Below, one piece after another: positions 52,982 to 61,556 of a DNA stretch of 64,000 bases. The translations under genes were made by a program, and so were the position numbers. Each line of letters begins with the position of its first letter. Positions within the stretch are counted from its first letter, which is position 1. The notes under the pieces are model-generated. The model was not told where the DNA came from, ran no database searches, and was given only the letters and a program-made list of their open reading frames with translations. Origin of the DNA: Scandinavium lactucae (GTDB lineage Bacteria; Pseudomonadota; Gammaproteobacteria; Enterobacterales; Enterobacteriaceae); NCBI RefSeq assembly GCF_033843265.1, contig NZ_JAWXRD010000033.1, forward strand, positions 1 to 64,000, in the 5' to 3' direction.

Positions 52982-52988
52982 TGAGGTG

Positions 52989-53882
52989 TCAGCGTTTTGG
53001 CGTACGACGCAGGGTGTACAGCGCATCGAAAACAAATACTGCCAGCGCCACCCAAATAAAGGCGAAGGTGACCATTTTGTCCGCGCCCGGTGTTTCACCA
53101 TAAAACGCGACGGCGAGGATAAACATCAGTGTCGGGCCAATGTACTGGAAGAAGCCCAGGGTCGACAGACGCAGTTTGGTCGCTGCCCCGGTGAAGCACA
53201 GCAGCGGAATAGTGGTGACTACGCCAGCGGCCATCAGCAGCAGGTTCAGCGACCACGGGTTTTGCCCCATATGGCTGGTGGCGCTGTCGGCAATGCCGAA
53301 CAGATAAATCGCCGCCACGGGCAGCAGCCACAGGGTTTCAACCAACATCCCGGTCTGCGCATCGACGGCAATTTTCTTGCGCACCAGGCCATAGAACGCA
53401 AAGCTGAACGCCAGTCCAAGGGCGATAATCGGCAGTGATCCAAAGGTCCAGAGTTGCACCAGCACGCCACAGGCTGCGAGGAATACCGCTACCCACTGCA
53501 TTCTGCGGAATCGCTCGCCGAGGAAGAGCATCCCCAGCACGATATTCACCAGTGGGTTAATAAAGTAGCCGAGGCTCGCTTCCAGCATGTGCTGGTTATT
53601 CACCGCCCAGATAAACAGCAGCCAGTTGCCGCCAATCAGCACCGCCGACAACGCCAGCAGGAAAATCTTCTTCGGCGTCTGACACAGTCGCTTGATACCG
53701 TCCCACTGACGGCTGACGGTAATCAGCGCCACCATAAAGAAGAACGACCAGATGATGCGGTGAGTCAGAATTTCATCGGCGGGAACGTAGTGGATAACCT
53801 TGAAGTACGCCGGTGCCACACCCCAAATAAAATAAGCGGCAAGAGCGAGAAACACGCCTTGCCGCGTTTGTTTAGCATCCAT
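52989..53882 (-). CDS. rarD: EamA/DMT permease RarD
   Basis: A 297-residue drug/metabolite-transporter family protein with ten membrane segments in two EamA repeats. RarD was named from Pseudomonas as a chloramphenicol-sensitivity gene; its natural substrate in enterobacteria is not established. The N-terminus MDAKQTRQGVFLALAAYFIWG and C-terminus TLRRTPKR match E. coli RarD (296 aa). It is read leftward, 50 bases after yigI, probably in the same unit. Confidence 0.94.
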   Translation of the reverse strand: MDAKQTRQGVFLALAAYFIWGVAPAYFKVIHYVPADEILTHRIIWSFFFMVALITVSRQWDGIKRLCQTPKKIFLLALSAVLIGGNWLLFIWAVNNQHMLEASLGYFINPLVNIVLGMLFLGERFRRMQWVAVFLAACGVLVQLWTFGSLPIIALGLAFSFAFYGLVRKKIAVDAQTGMLVETLWLLPVAAIYLFGIADSATSHMGQNPWSLNLLLMAAGVVTTIPLLCFTGAATKLRLSTLGFFQYIGPTLMFILAVAFYGETPGADKMVTFAFIWVALAVFVFDALYTLRRTPKR

Positions 53883-53932
53883 GGGAAAATCCGTTACTGA
53901 TAAGTAAAGGGATGTTACCCGATTTTACCGTT

Positions 53933-54400
53933 TCAACCCACCATATAAGTGGCGGTTGCACTGGCGATATATACCTGCTCTTCGTTGTGCAATTCCACAC
54001 GCGCCACTGCGACTTTATTGCCTGCGCGTAGCAGGCTGCTGGTGGCGGTGAAGCGGTTACCACGTCCCGGCCGCAGGTAGTCTACGCGCAAATCAATGGT
54101 GCCCATCCGCGATAAACGCTGGCGTAATTCATCTTCGTTAATGGTGTCGTGCCGGGTAAGGGTGCTGCCGACGCACACCAGGCCTGCGGCAACGTCCAGC
54201 GCCGAGGCGATCACCCCGCCGTGAAGAATACTTTGCGCCCAGTTGCCGACCATCATCGGCTGGTTGTTAAAACTCAGTTGGGCAAAGGATTTTTCGTAAC
54301 GTTCCAGTTCCAGACCCAGCGCGCGGTTAAACGGCATGTGATACACAAAGATATCGCCAACCAGCTTTAGCGCGGCTTCGGCGGTCAATTCTGCTGACAT
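53933..54400 (-). CDS. yigI: hotdog-fold acyl-CoA thioesterase YigI
   Basis: A 155-residue PaaI/4HBT-type thioesterase. In E. coli, YigI hydrolyses medium- and long-chain acyl-CoA. The hotdog helix motif HGGVIASALDVAAG (near 60) and DYLRPGRGNRFTATSSLLRAG (near 108-128) are clear. Length equals E. coli YigI (155 aa). It is divergent from pldA over a 155-bp gap and precedes rarD. Confidence 0.93.
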   Translation of the reverse strand: MSAELTAEAALKLVGDIFVYHMPFNRALGLELERYEKSFAQLSFNNQPMMVGNWAQSILHGGVIASALDVAAGLVCVGSTLTRHDTINEDELRQRLSRMGTIDLRVDYLRPGRGNRFTATSSLLRAGNKVAVARVELHNEEQVYIASATATYMVG

Positions 54401-54555
54401 AGCACCTGTTCCATTGGTTAATGAATTGTTGATTTTATGCCTATGATTTGTTGATTTCTACTTTCGGAAACGATAACCGCGCAAGAAGTGGATAAGTATG
54501 TAAAATGACCTCCGATTCAGAATTTAAAAATAAATTTCTTCAGGAGAATTTCGCA

Positions 54556-55425
54556 ATGCGAACCAGGCTGGGTTGGTTACTGGCAGTAGCAGGGCTGCCG
54601 CTTTCCGTATTCGCGCAGGAAGCGACGATTAAAGATGTCCATGATACGCCTGCCGTGCGTGGCAGCATCATTGCTAACATGCTGCAGGAACACGACAATC
54701 CGTTCACGCTTTACCCGTATGAGAGCAATTACGTTATTTACACCGCCACCAGTGACATGAACAAAGAAGCCATTAAGAGCTATAACTGGTCGGATAATGC
54801 GCGTAAGGATGAGGTGAAATTCCAGCTGAGTTTAGCCTTCCCGCTGTGGCGTGGCATTTTGGGCAATAACTCGGTGCTGGGTGCGTCGTATACCCAGAAA
54901 TCCTGGTGGCAGCTATCAAACACCGAAGAGTCGGCCCCGTTCCGCGAAACCAACTACGAGCCACAGGTATTCCTCGGCTTTGCCACCGATTATGAGTTTG
55001 CGGGCTGGACGCTGCGCGACGTCGAGCTTGGCTATAACCATGACTCCAACGGTCGTTCCGACCCGACATCCCGCAGCTGGAACCGTCTTTACACCCGCCT
55101 GATGGCGCAAAACGGCAACTGGCTGGTGGAAGTGAAGCCGTGGTATGTGATTGGTTCCACGGACGATAACCCGGACATCACCAAATATATGGGTTACTAC
55201 CAGCTCAAAATTGGCTACCAGCTGGGTGAGGCGATTCTGAGCGCCAAAGGCCAGTATAACTGGAATACCGGTTATGGCGGCGCGGAACTCGGCCTGAGCT
55301 ATCCGGTCACCAGACACGTGCGCCTCTACACCCAGGTGTACAGCGGTTACGGCGAGTCGCTGATCGATTACAACTTCAACCAGACGCGTGTCGGTGTCGG
55401 CGTAATGCTCAACGATCTGTTTTAA
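54556..55425 (+). CDS. pldA: outer membrane phospholipase A1
   Basis: A 289-residue outer membrane phospholipase A that destroys phospholipids in the outer leaflet. The signal peptide (about 1-20, cut in VFA-QEA) is followed by a 12-stranded barrel. The active site is in YNHDSNGRSDPTSRSWNR with His162 and Ser164 (precursor numbering) and a nearby Asn; the C-terminal Phe of the BAM signal is present (MLNDLF). ATG 54556 with CAGGAGA upstream gives the E. coli length. Confidence 0.97.
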   Translation: MRTRLGWLLAVAGLPLSVFAQEATIKDVHDTPAVRGSIIANMLQEHDNPFTLYPYESNYVIYTATSDMNKEAIKSYNWSDNARKDEVKFQLSLAFPLWRGILGNNSVLGASYTQKSWWQLSNTEESAPFRETNYEPQVFLGFATDYEFAGWTLRDVELGYNHDSNGRSDPTSRSWNRLYTRLMAQNGNWLVEVKPWYVIGSTDDNPDITKYMGYYQLKIGYQLGEAILSAKGQYNWNTGYGGAELGLSYPVTRHVRLYTQVYSGYGESLIDYNFNQTRVGVGVMLNDLF

Positions 55426-55443
55426 ACGTTGCACTCTTGCTCT

Positions 55444-55470
55444 CAGGCGCTGAAAATAGCGCCTGTTTTT
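55444..55470 (+). terminator. pldA terminator
   Basis: CAGGCGC and GCGCCTG form a 7-bp stem with an 8-base loop, followed by five T residues. It lies 19 bases after the pldA stop and before recQ. Confidence 0.85.
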
Positions 55471-55490
55471 ATTTCAGAATCGGGGTGAGT

Positions 55491-57317
55491 GTGGCGCAGG
55501 CGGAAGTGATAAATCAGGTGTCGCTGGCAAGGCAGGTTTTACAGGAAACCTTTGGCTACCAGCAGTTCCGCCCGGGTCAGGAAACCATTATCGACACCGT
55601 GCTCGAAGGGCGCGACTGTTTGGTAGTGATGCCGACCGGCGGCGGAAAATCCCTGTGTTATCAGGTTCCCGCGCTGGTACTCGAGGGCCTGACGGTCGTG
55701 GTCTCACCGCTGATTTCACTGATGAAAGACCAGGTTGATCAGCTGCTCGCCAACGGCGTGGCGGCGGGTTGTCTGAACTCTGCCCAGAGCCGGGAACAGC
55801 AGCAGGAAGTATTAGCGGGCTGCCGGAGCGGCACCCTCCGCCTGCTGTATATCGCGCCCGAACGGTTGATGATGGATAACTTCATCGATCAAATCAGCCA
55901 GTGGCCGCTGTCGATGGTGGCGGTGGATGAAGCACACTGTATTTCCCAGTGGGGACACGACTTCCGCCCGGAATATGCCGCGCTTGGACAACTGCGCCAG
56001 CGGCTGCCTACCGTCCCGTTTATTGCCCTGACGGCCACCGCCGATGACACCACCCGCAGCGACATTGTGCGTCTGCTGGGCCTCAACGATCCGTTTATCC
56101 AGATAAGCAGCTTTGACCGGCCTAACATCCGCTACATGCTGATGGAAAAGTTCAAGCCGCTCGATCAACTGATGCGCTATGTGCAGGATCAGCGCGGCAA
56201 GTCCGGCATTATTTACTGCAACAGCCGCGCCAAAGTGGAAGACACCGCCGCGCGTCTGCAAAGCAAAGGGATCAGCGCCGGGGCCTATCACGCCGGGCTG
56301 GAAAATAGCGTCCGGGCCGACGTGCAAGAGCGCTTCCAGCGCGACGACCTGCAAATTGTGGTCGCTACTGTGGCCTTCGGGATGGGTATCAACAAGCCGA
56401 ACGTGCGCTTCGTGGTGCATTTCGACATTCCGCGCAATATCGAATCCTACTATCAGGAAACCGGCCGCGCCGGGCGCGATGGCCTGCCTGCGGAAGCGAT
56501 GCTGTTTTACGATCCGGCCGACATGGCGTGGCTGCGCAAATGCCTGGAAGAGAAGCCCGCCGGGCAGTTGCAGGACATCGAGCGTCATAAACTCAACGCG
56601 ATGAACGCCTTTGCCGAAGCGCAAACCTGCCGCCGTCTGGTGCTGCTGAATTACTTTGGCGAAGGACGTCAGGAGCCGTGCGGTAACTGCGACGTGTGCC
56701 TTGACCCGCCGAAACAGTACGACGGCCTACAGGATGCGCAGATTGCGCTGTCGGCCATTGGCCGGGTGAATCAGCGTTTCGGGATGGGCTATGTGGTGGA
56801 GGTGATCCGCGGGGCTAACAACCAGCGGATCCGCGAGCTGGGCCACGATAAGCTCAAGGTATACGGCATGGGCCGCGATAAAACCCACGAACACTGGGTG
56901 AGCGTGATCCGTCAGCTGATTCACCTCGGGCTGGTGACGCAGAATATCGCCCAACATTCGGCGTTGCAGATGACCGATCCGGCGCGTCCGGTGCTGCGTG
57001 GCGAAGTGCCGTTGCAGCTCGCGGTGCCGCGCGTACTGGCGCTTAAACCGCGCGTGGCGCAGAAATCCTACGGCGGTAACTACGACCGCAAGCTGTTTGC
57101 CAAACTGCGCAAGCTGCGTAAAGTCATCGCCGATGAAGAAAATATCCCGCCTTACGTGGTGTTTAACGATGCCACGTTGATTGAAATGGCCGAACAGATG
57201 CCGCTCACCCCAGGTGACATGTTGGGCGTAAACGGCGTCGGCACTCGCAAGCTGGAGCGGTTTGGCCGTGAGTTCATGGCACTGATCCGCAGCCATGTTG
57301 ACGGCGAAGATGAGTAG
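55491..57317 (+). CDS. recQ: ATP-dependent DNA helicase RecQ
   Basis: A 608-residue SF2 3'-5' helicase of RecF-pathway recombination and illegitimate recombination control. Walker A PTGGGKS near 50, DEAHCISQWGHDFR near 146, RecQ-C zinc site with CRRL...CGNCDVC near 380-400, a winged helix, and the HRDC domain at the C-terminus (NYDRKLFAKLRKLRK onward). The GTG at 55491 with GGGGTGA upstream gives the E. coli-like start (VAQAEVI) and length (609). Confidence 0.95.
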   Translation: MAQAEVINQVSLARQVLQETFGYQQFRPGQETIIDTVLEGRDCLVVMPTGGGKSLCYQVPALVLEGLTVVVSPLISLMKDQVDQLLANGVAAGCLNSAQSREQQQEVLAGCRSGTLRLLYIAPERLMMDNFIDQISQWPLSMVAVDEAHCISQWGHDFRPEYAALGQLRQRLPTVPFIALTATADDTTRSDIVRLLGLNDPFIQISSFDRPNIRYMLMEKFKPLDQLMRYVQDQRGKSGIIYCNSRAKVEDTAARLQSKGISAGAYHAGLENSVRADVQERFQRDDLQIVVATVAFGMGINKPNVRFVVHFDIPRNIESYYQETGRAGRDGLPAEAMLFYDPADMAWLRKCLEEKPAGQLQDIERHKLNAMNAFAEAQTCRRLVLLNYFGEGRQEPCGNCDVCLDPPKQYDGLQDAQIALSAIGRVNQRFGMGYVVEVIRGANNQRIRELGHDKLKVYGMGRDKTHEHWVSVIRQLIHLGLVTQNIAQHSALQMTDPARPVLRGEVPLQLAVPRVLALKPRVAQKSYGGNYDRKLFAKLRKLRKVIADEENIPPYVVFNDATLIEMAEQMPLTPGDMLGVNGVGTRKLERFGREFMALIRSHVDGEDE

Positions 57318-57385
57318 TAGCCAGTCCTGCCCGAACGTGGCAGGATAGTGGTTCCCCGACTGATAATCCCGCGAGTGACTTTCTT

Positions 57386-58006
57386 ATGTTGATGCTCTTT
57401 CTGACCGTCGCGCTCCTGCATATCGTTGCCCTGGTGACGCCCGGCCCCGACTTCTTTTTCGTATCGCAAACTGCCGTTAGCCGTTCCCGCAAAGAAGCCA
57501 TGATGGGCGTGTTGGGGATCACCGGTGGCGTCATGGTGTGGTCTGGGGTGGCGTTACTCGGTCTGAATCTGATCCTCGAAAAAATGGCATGGCTGCACAG
57601 CGTCATTATGGTCGGCGGCGGGTTGTATCTGTGCTGGATGGGCTATCAAATGCTGCGTGGCGCGTTGAAAAAGGATGCACCAACGGAGGAGCTTCCGGCC
57701 GTTGAGCTGGCACACGGTGGCCGTAGTTTCCTGAAAGGTCTGCTCACCAACCTGTCGAACCCGAAAGCCATTATATACTTCGGCAGCGTGTTTTCGCTGT
57801 TCGTCGGGGATAGCGTCGGCAGCGCCGAGCGCTGGGGATTATTTGTGATGATCGCCGTGGAAACCTTCGCCTGGTTTACCGTAGTGGCGAGCCTGTTTGC
57901 TCTCCCGACCATGCGCCGGGGCTACCAGCGCATGGCGAAATGGATCGATGGCGTGGCGGGCACCCTGTTTGCCGGATTCGGCATCCACCTGATCATCTCC
58001 CGTTAA
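57386..58006 (+). CDS. rhtC: threonine exporter RhtC
   Basis: A 206-residue LysE-family exporter with five to six membrane segments. RhtC exports threonine. The LysE motif VTPGPDFFFVSQTAVSRSRKEAMMGVLGI (in part) and GLLTNLSNPKAIIYFGSVF are diagnostic. Length equals E. coli RhtC (206 aa). Its stop abuts convergent rhtB with no gap at all. Confidence 0.95.
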   Translation: MLMLFLTVALLHIVALVTPGPDFFFVSQTAVSRSRKEAMMGVLGITGGVMVWSGVALLGLNLILEKMAWLHSVIMVGGGLYLCWMGYQMLRGALKKDAPTEELPAVELAHGGRSFLKGLLTNLSNPKAIIYFGSVFSLFVGDSVGSAERWGLFVMIAVETFAWFTVVASLFALPTMRRGYQRMAKWIDGVAGTLFAGFGIHLIISR

Positions 58007-58627
58007 TCATGCATGACGCGCTGACGCAAGCAGCGCGCCAACCAGCATAAACAGCGAGCCAAAAATCTTATTCAGGGCCTTCATCTGTCGAGGCCCTTTG
58101 ATCCAGCCCGCAATCCTCGTCGCCAGCGTCGCATAGCCAATCATCACAATGATATCCACCACGATGGTGGTCACGCCGAGCACCGCATACTGCATCACCT
58201 GCGGCTGATGCGGCACGATAAACTGCGGAAACAGTGCCGCGAGGAAAACGATGCTCTTCGGATTGGTCAGGTTGACGAACACCGCGCGTTTGAACAGATG
58301 TCCGCGCGTCTGGGTTTTCGCTACCGCGTTCAGGTCGATAGCCCCTGCGGCGCGCCATTGCTGAATGCCAAGCCAGATAAGATACGCTGCACCTGCCCAT
58401 TTCAGGACTTCAAACGCCAGCAACGAGCGGGAAAACAGCGTTCCTAACCCCACACCCACCAGCACGATATGGATCCCCAGCCCGGTTTGCAGCCCGGCAA
58501 TCGACGCCGCCGCCCCGCGATAGCCGTGGTTAATGGCGGTGGTCATGGTGTTGATGGCCCCGGAACCGGGGGAGAGGCTGAGAATAATGGACGTCAGCAG
58601 ATACGCGAACCACCACTCAAAGGTCAT
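58007..58627 (-). CDS. rhtB: homoserine/homoserine lactone exporter RhtB
   Basis: A 206-residue LysE-family exporter, paralogous to RhtC, exporting homoserine and its lactone. It shows SPGSGAINTMTTAINHGYRGA and FVNLTNPKSIVFLAALFPQF. Length equals E. coli RhtB (206 aa). It is convergent with rhtC (last bases adjacent) and divergent from pldB over 110 bp. Confidence 0.95.
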   Translation of the reverse strand: MTFEWWFAYLLTSIILSLSPGSGAINTMTTAINHGYRGAAASIAGLQTGLGIHIVLVGVGLGTLFSRSLLAFEVLKWAGAAYLIWLGIQQWRAAGAIDLNAVAKTQTRGHLFKRAVFVNLTNPKSIVFLAALFPQFIVPHQPQVMQYAVLGVTTIVVDIIVMIGYATLATRIAGWIKGPRQMKALNKIFGSLFMLVGALLASARHA

Positions 58628-58737
58628 GAGAAACTCCCTGCTAGCTTATTTTTATGCCACAATATCCTATTGCGCGGGCATTGTAAGGCGTGCATTTCAA
58701 AATACTGTCTTCCGCGGATAGCAGGAGTGAAAAGCCG

Positions 58738-59730
58738 ATGTTTCGGCAGAAAATGGACTGGGAAACAAGAGAAAACGCGTTTGCCGCATTCACGTTAGGG
58801 CCGTTAAGTAATTTCTGGCGACAGCGCGAAGAAGCAGAATTCAGAGGCGTGGATAATGTTCCGGTACGCTTTGTCCGCTTTCGCGCCAAAAAACACGATC
58901 GGGTGATTGTGGTCTGTCCGGGTCGCATTGAAAGCTACGTGAAGTACGCGGAGCTGGCGTATGACCTGTTCTACAGCGGTTTCGACGTGTTAATTATCGA
59001 TCACCGTGGCCAGGGCTTCTCCGGGCGGATGCTCGACGATAGCCATCGTGGGCACGTGGACAACTTCAGTGATTACGTCGATGACCTGACCGCCTTCTGG
59101 CAGCAGGAAGTCGCCCCGGGCCCGTGGCGCAAACGCTACATTCTCGGCCACTCGATGGGCGGGGCTATCGCCACGCTGTTTTTACAGCATCATCCGAATC
59201 AATGCGATGCGATGGCGCTTTGTGCGCCAATGTTCGGTATCATCATGCGGCTGCCCGACTGGATGGTGCGGCACATTCTCGATTTCGCTGAGGGCCATCA
59301 GCGGATCAGAGAAAGTTACGCCATGGGCACCGGGCGCTGGCACGCGCTGCCGTTCAGTCTCAATATCCTGACCCACAGCCGGGAACGCTATCGGCGAAAC
59401 CTGGGCTTTTATGCCGACAATCCCTATATTCGCGTCGGGGGGCCAACCTATCATTGGGTGCGGGAAGGGGTGTTGGCCGGGGAACAGATTCTGGCAGGCG
59501 TGGCGAATGATGACACCCCGACGCTGCTGATTCAGGCCGAAGAAGAACGGGTCGTGGATAACCGTATGCACGACCGGTATTGTGAACGCCGCGCTGCGGC
59601 GGGCAAGCCTTGTGAAGGCGGCCGTCCGCTGGTTATTCAGGGCGCTTTCCATGAGATCCTTTTCGAAAAGGACGATATGCGCTCAGTCGCGCTCCATAAC
59701 ATCGTCGCGTTTTTTAACCGACATGATTAA
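58738..59730 (+). CDS. pldB: lysophospholipase L2
   Basis: A 330-residue alpha/beta hydrolase. It hydrolyses lysophospholipids on the cytoplasmic side of the membrane. The nucleophile elbow GHSMGGA is near 136 and the oxyanion region with IDHRGQGFSGR near 82; the acid and His are near the C-terminus (GAFHEILFE). ATG 58738 with CAGGAG upstream. E. coli PldB (340 aa) has a longer tail; the C-terminus here ends at NRHD. It is followed by yigL in the same unit. Confidence 0.94.
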   Translation: MFRQKMDWETRENAFAAFTLGPLSNFWRQREEAEFRGVDNVPVRFVRFRAKKHDRVIVVCPGRIESYVKYAELAYDLFYSGFDVLIIDHRGQGFSGRMLDDSHRGHVDNFSDYVDDLTAFWQQEVAPGPWRKRYILGHSMGGAIATLFLQHHPNQCDAMALCAPMFGIIMRLPDWMVRHILDFAEGHQRIRESYAMGTGRWHALPFSLNILTHSRERYRRNLGFYADNPYIRVGGPTYHWVREGVLAGEQILAGVANDDTPTLLIQAEEERVVDNRMHDRYCERRAAAGKPCEGGRPLVIQGAFHEILFEKDDMRSVALHNIVAFFNRHD

Positions 59731-59770
59731 TCCGGCACCATGCCGAACTTACCAGAGGTTTAATCCGTTT

Positions 59771-60577
59771 ATGTACCAGGTTGTTGCGTCTGATTTAGAT
59801 GGTACGCTGCTCAATCCCGACCATCGTCTCTCCCCCTACACCAAAGAAACGCTGACCCTGCTGACCGGGAAAGGGGTGAACTTCGTGTTTGCCACGGGTC
59901 GCCACCATATCGACGTGGGGCAAATCCGCGATGGTCTGGGCATCAAGGCCTTCATGATCACCTCCAACGGCGCGCGGGTGCACGACACCGACGGCAACCT
60001 GGTGTTTGCGCATAACCTCGATACCGATATTGCATCTGACCTGTTCGGCGTGATGCATAACAACGCCGATATCGTCACCAACGTTTATCGCAACGACGAG
60101 TGGTTCATGAACCGCCATCGCCCGGAAGAGATGCGTTTCTTCAAGGAAGCGATTTTCAACTATGCGCTGTATGAGCCGGGTCTGCTTGAGCCGGAAGGCG
60201 TCAGCAAAGTGTTCTTCACCTCTCCAGACCACGAAGCACTGCTGCCGTTAGAACAGGCGATCAACGCGCGTTGGGGCGACAGGGTAAACGTGAGTTTCTC
60301 GACCCTGACCTGTCTGGAAGTGATGGCGGGCGGCGTGTCGAAAGGCCATGCCCTGGAAGCGGTCGCGAAGATGATGGGTTACGGCCTGGCAGACTGCATC
60401 GCCTTTGGCGACGGCATGAACGACGCCGAAATGCTCTCTATGGCGGGCAAAGGCTGCATTATGGAAAACGCGCATCAGCGCCTGAAAGATTTGCATCCTG
60501 AACTGGAAGTGATCGGCAGCAACACTGACGACGCCGTTCCGCACTATCTGCGCCGACTTTACCTCAATCAGCCATAA
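59771..60577 (+). CDS. yigL: HAD phosphatase YigL
   Basis: A 268-residue Cof-type HAD phosphatase. E. coli YigL acts on pyridoxal phosphate and sugar phosphates. Motif I DLDGTLLNPDH near 8, motif III Lys in GVSKGHALE, motif IV FGDGMNDAEML. In Salmonella the small RNA SgrS stabilises pldB-yigL mRNA so YigL can remove accumulated phosphosugars. ATG 59771 lies 40 bases after pldB. The last 14 bases overlap a convergent EAL gene, and a hairpin with arms AAAGCCCTG/CAGGGCTTT lies 26 bases after the stop. Confidence 0.94.
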   Translation: MYQVVASDLDGTLLNPDHRLSPYTKETLTLLTGKGVNFVFATGRHHIDVGQIRDGLGIKAFMITSNGARVHDTDGNLVFAHNLDTDIASDLFGVMHNNADIVTNVYRNDEWFMNRHRPEEMRFFKEAIFNYALYEPGLLEPEGVSKVFFTSPDHEALLPLEQAINARWGDRVNVSFSTLTCLEVMAGGVSKGHALEAVAKMMGYGLADCIAFGDGMNDAEMLSMAGKGCIMENAHQRLKDLHPELEVIGSNTDDAVPHYLRRLYLNQP

Positions 60578-61373
60578 CGCAGCGCGCATCACACCAGTCA
60601 ATAAAAGCCCTGCTTGGCAGGGCTTTACTGTATAACCACCCCTGTGCGTATTTCACCCCATGTGAGGCCAGCCACGCGGCCTGCGCCTGCGTTTCCACCC
60701 CTTCCGCCAGCGGCTCCAGCGACAGTGATTGTGCCAGGGTGATAATCTGCGGCAGCAGACTTTTGCCCGGCAGCGGGTCGATCAGCGTTTTATCAATTTT
60801 GAGCATATCGAAGGTCAGCGCCTGAAGATAATTCAGGTTGGCGTAGCCGGTGCCAAAATCGTCCAGATAAATGGCGTGTCCTGCCTGGCGATAGCGTTCA
60901 ACCATCGGGGCGATGGCCTGAGGATCGATCCGGCTGCTCTCGGTCATTTCGAGGCTGATTTGCTGCGGGCGAACACCAGCATGGCGGCACAGCTGCGCCA
61001 GATGAGTCAGTAAAACCTCGGACTGAAAATCGTCAGGTTCGACGTTAATCGACACGTACTGTCCGGGGTGTTGGCACAGCCAGGCACCGAGATCGTGAAA
61101 AACCTGCTCGACCACCCACATCGTCATGCTGCTCAATAGCTGGGTTTCGCGGGCGAAGGGGATAAAACTGTCTGGCGAGAGCAGCTTGCCATCCGGCTGA
61201 GGCCAGCGGATCAGCGCTTCGGCTCCGGCCACCGTCCCGTTTGCCAGCCACACGATCGGCTGATACCACATTTCCAGCTGCCGGGTGTGAATCGCGTGCT
61301 TCAGCCGCGCCCGGGAGGCGTTCAACTGGTGAAGAAAAGCGGGAATAAACGTATCGTCGGTCACAGGATCCAT
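60564..61373 (-). CDS. stand-alone EAL domain c-di-GMP phosphodiesterase, accessory
   Basis: A 269-residue EAL-domain protein without GGDEF, sensory or membrane parts. Signature residues for c-di-GMP hydrolysis are all visible: AEAL (52-54 for EAL), Asn110 in SINVE, Glu142 in LEMTES, Asp171/Asp172 in LDDFGTGY, Lys192 in LKIDK, Glu224 in AEGVET and Gln244 in AQGW. It is therefore probably active. The start may be ATG 61373 or the GTG three codons later, which is better spaced from AGGAT. E. coli has no such gene between yigL and bioP. Its 3' end overlaps yigL and the yigL-side hairpin. Confidence 0.85.
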   Translation of the reverse strand: MDPVTDDTFIPAFLHQLNASRARLKHAIHTRQLEMWYQPIVWLANGTVAGAEALIRWPQPDGKLLSPDSFIPFARETQLLSSMTMWVVEQVFHDLGAWLCQHPGQYVSINVEPDDFQSEVLLTHLAQLCRHAGVRPQQISLEMTESSRIDPQAIAPMVERYRQAGHAIYLDDFGTGYANLNYLQALTFDMLKIDKTLIDPLPGKSLLPQIITLAQSLSLEPLAEGVETQAQAAWLASHGVKYAQGWLYSKALPSRAFIDWCDARCVMAD

Positions 61374-61556
61374 CCTGAAAAAATACCTGATGGGGATGCG
61401 AATCAGTATTCCCGTATTCAGATTATTTAACTATCAGTAATGGCCTAAATAGCGGTCGGAAAACGCTGGCGCACAATGCGACTGTTCTTTATTTGTCCAG
61501 TTGTCAACCCAATACTCCGCTACAATGCCCGCAACCTTTCCTGAGAGAGTTTCATC

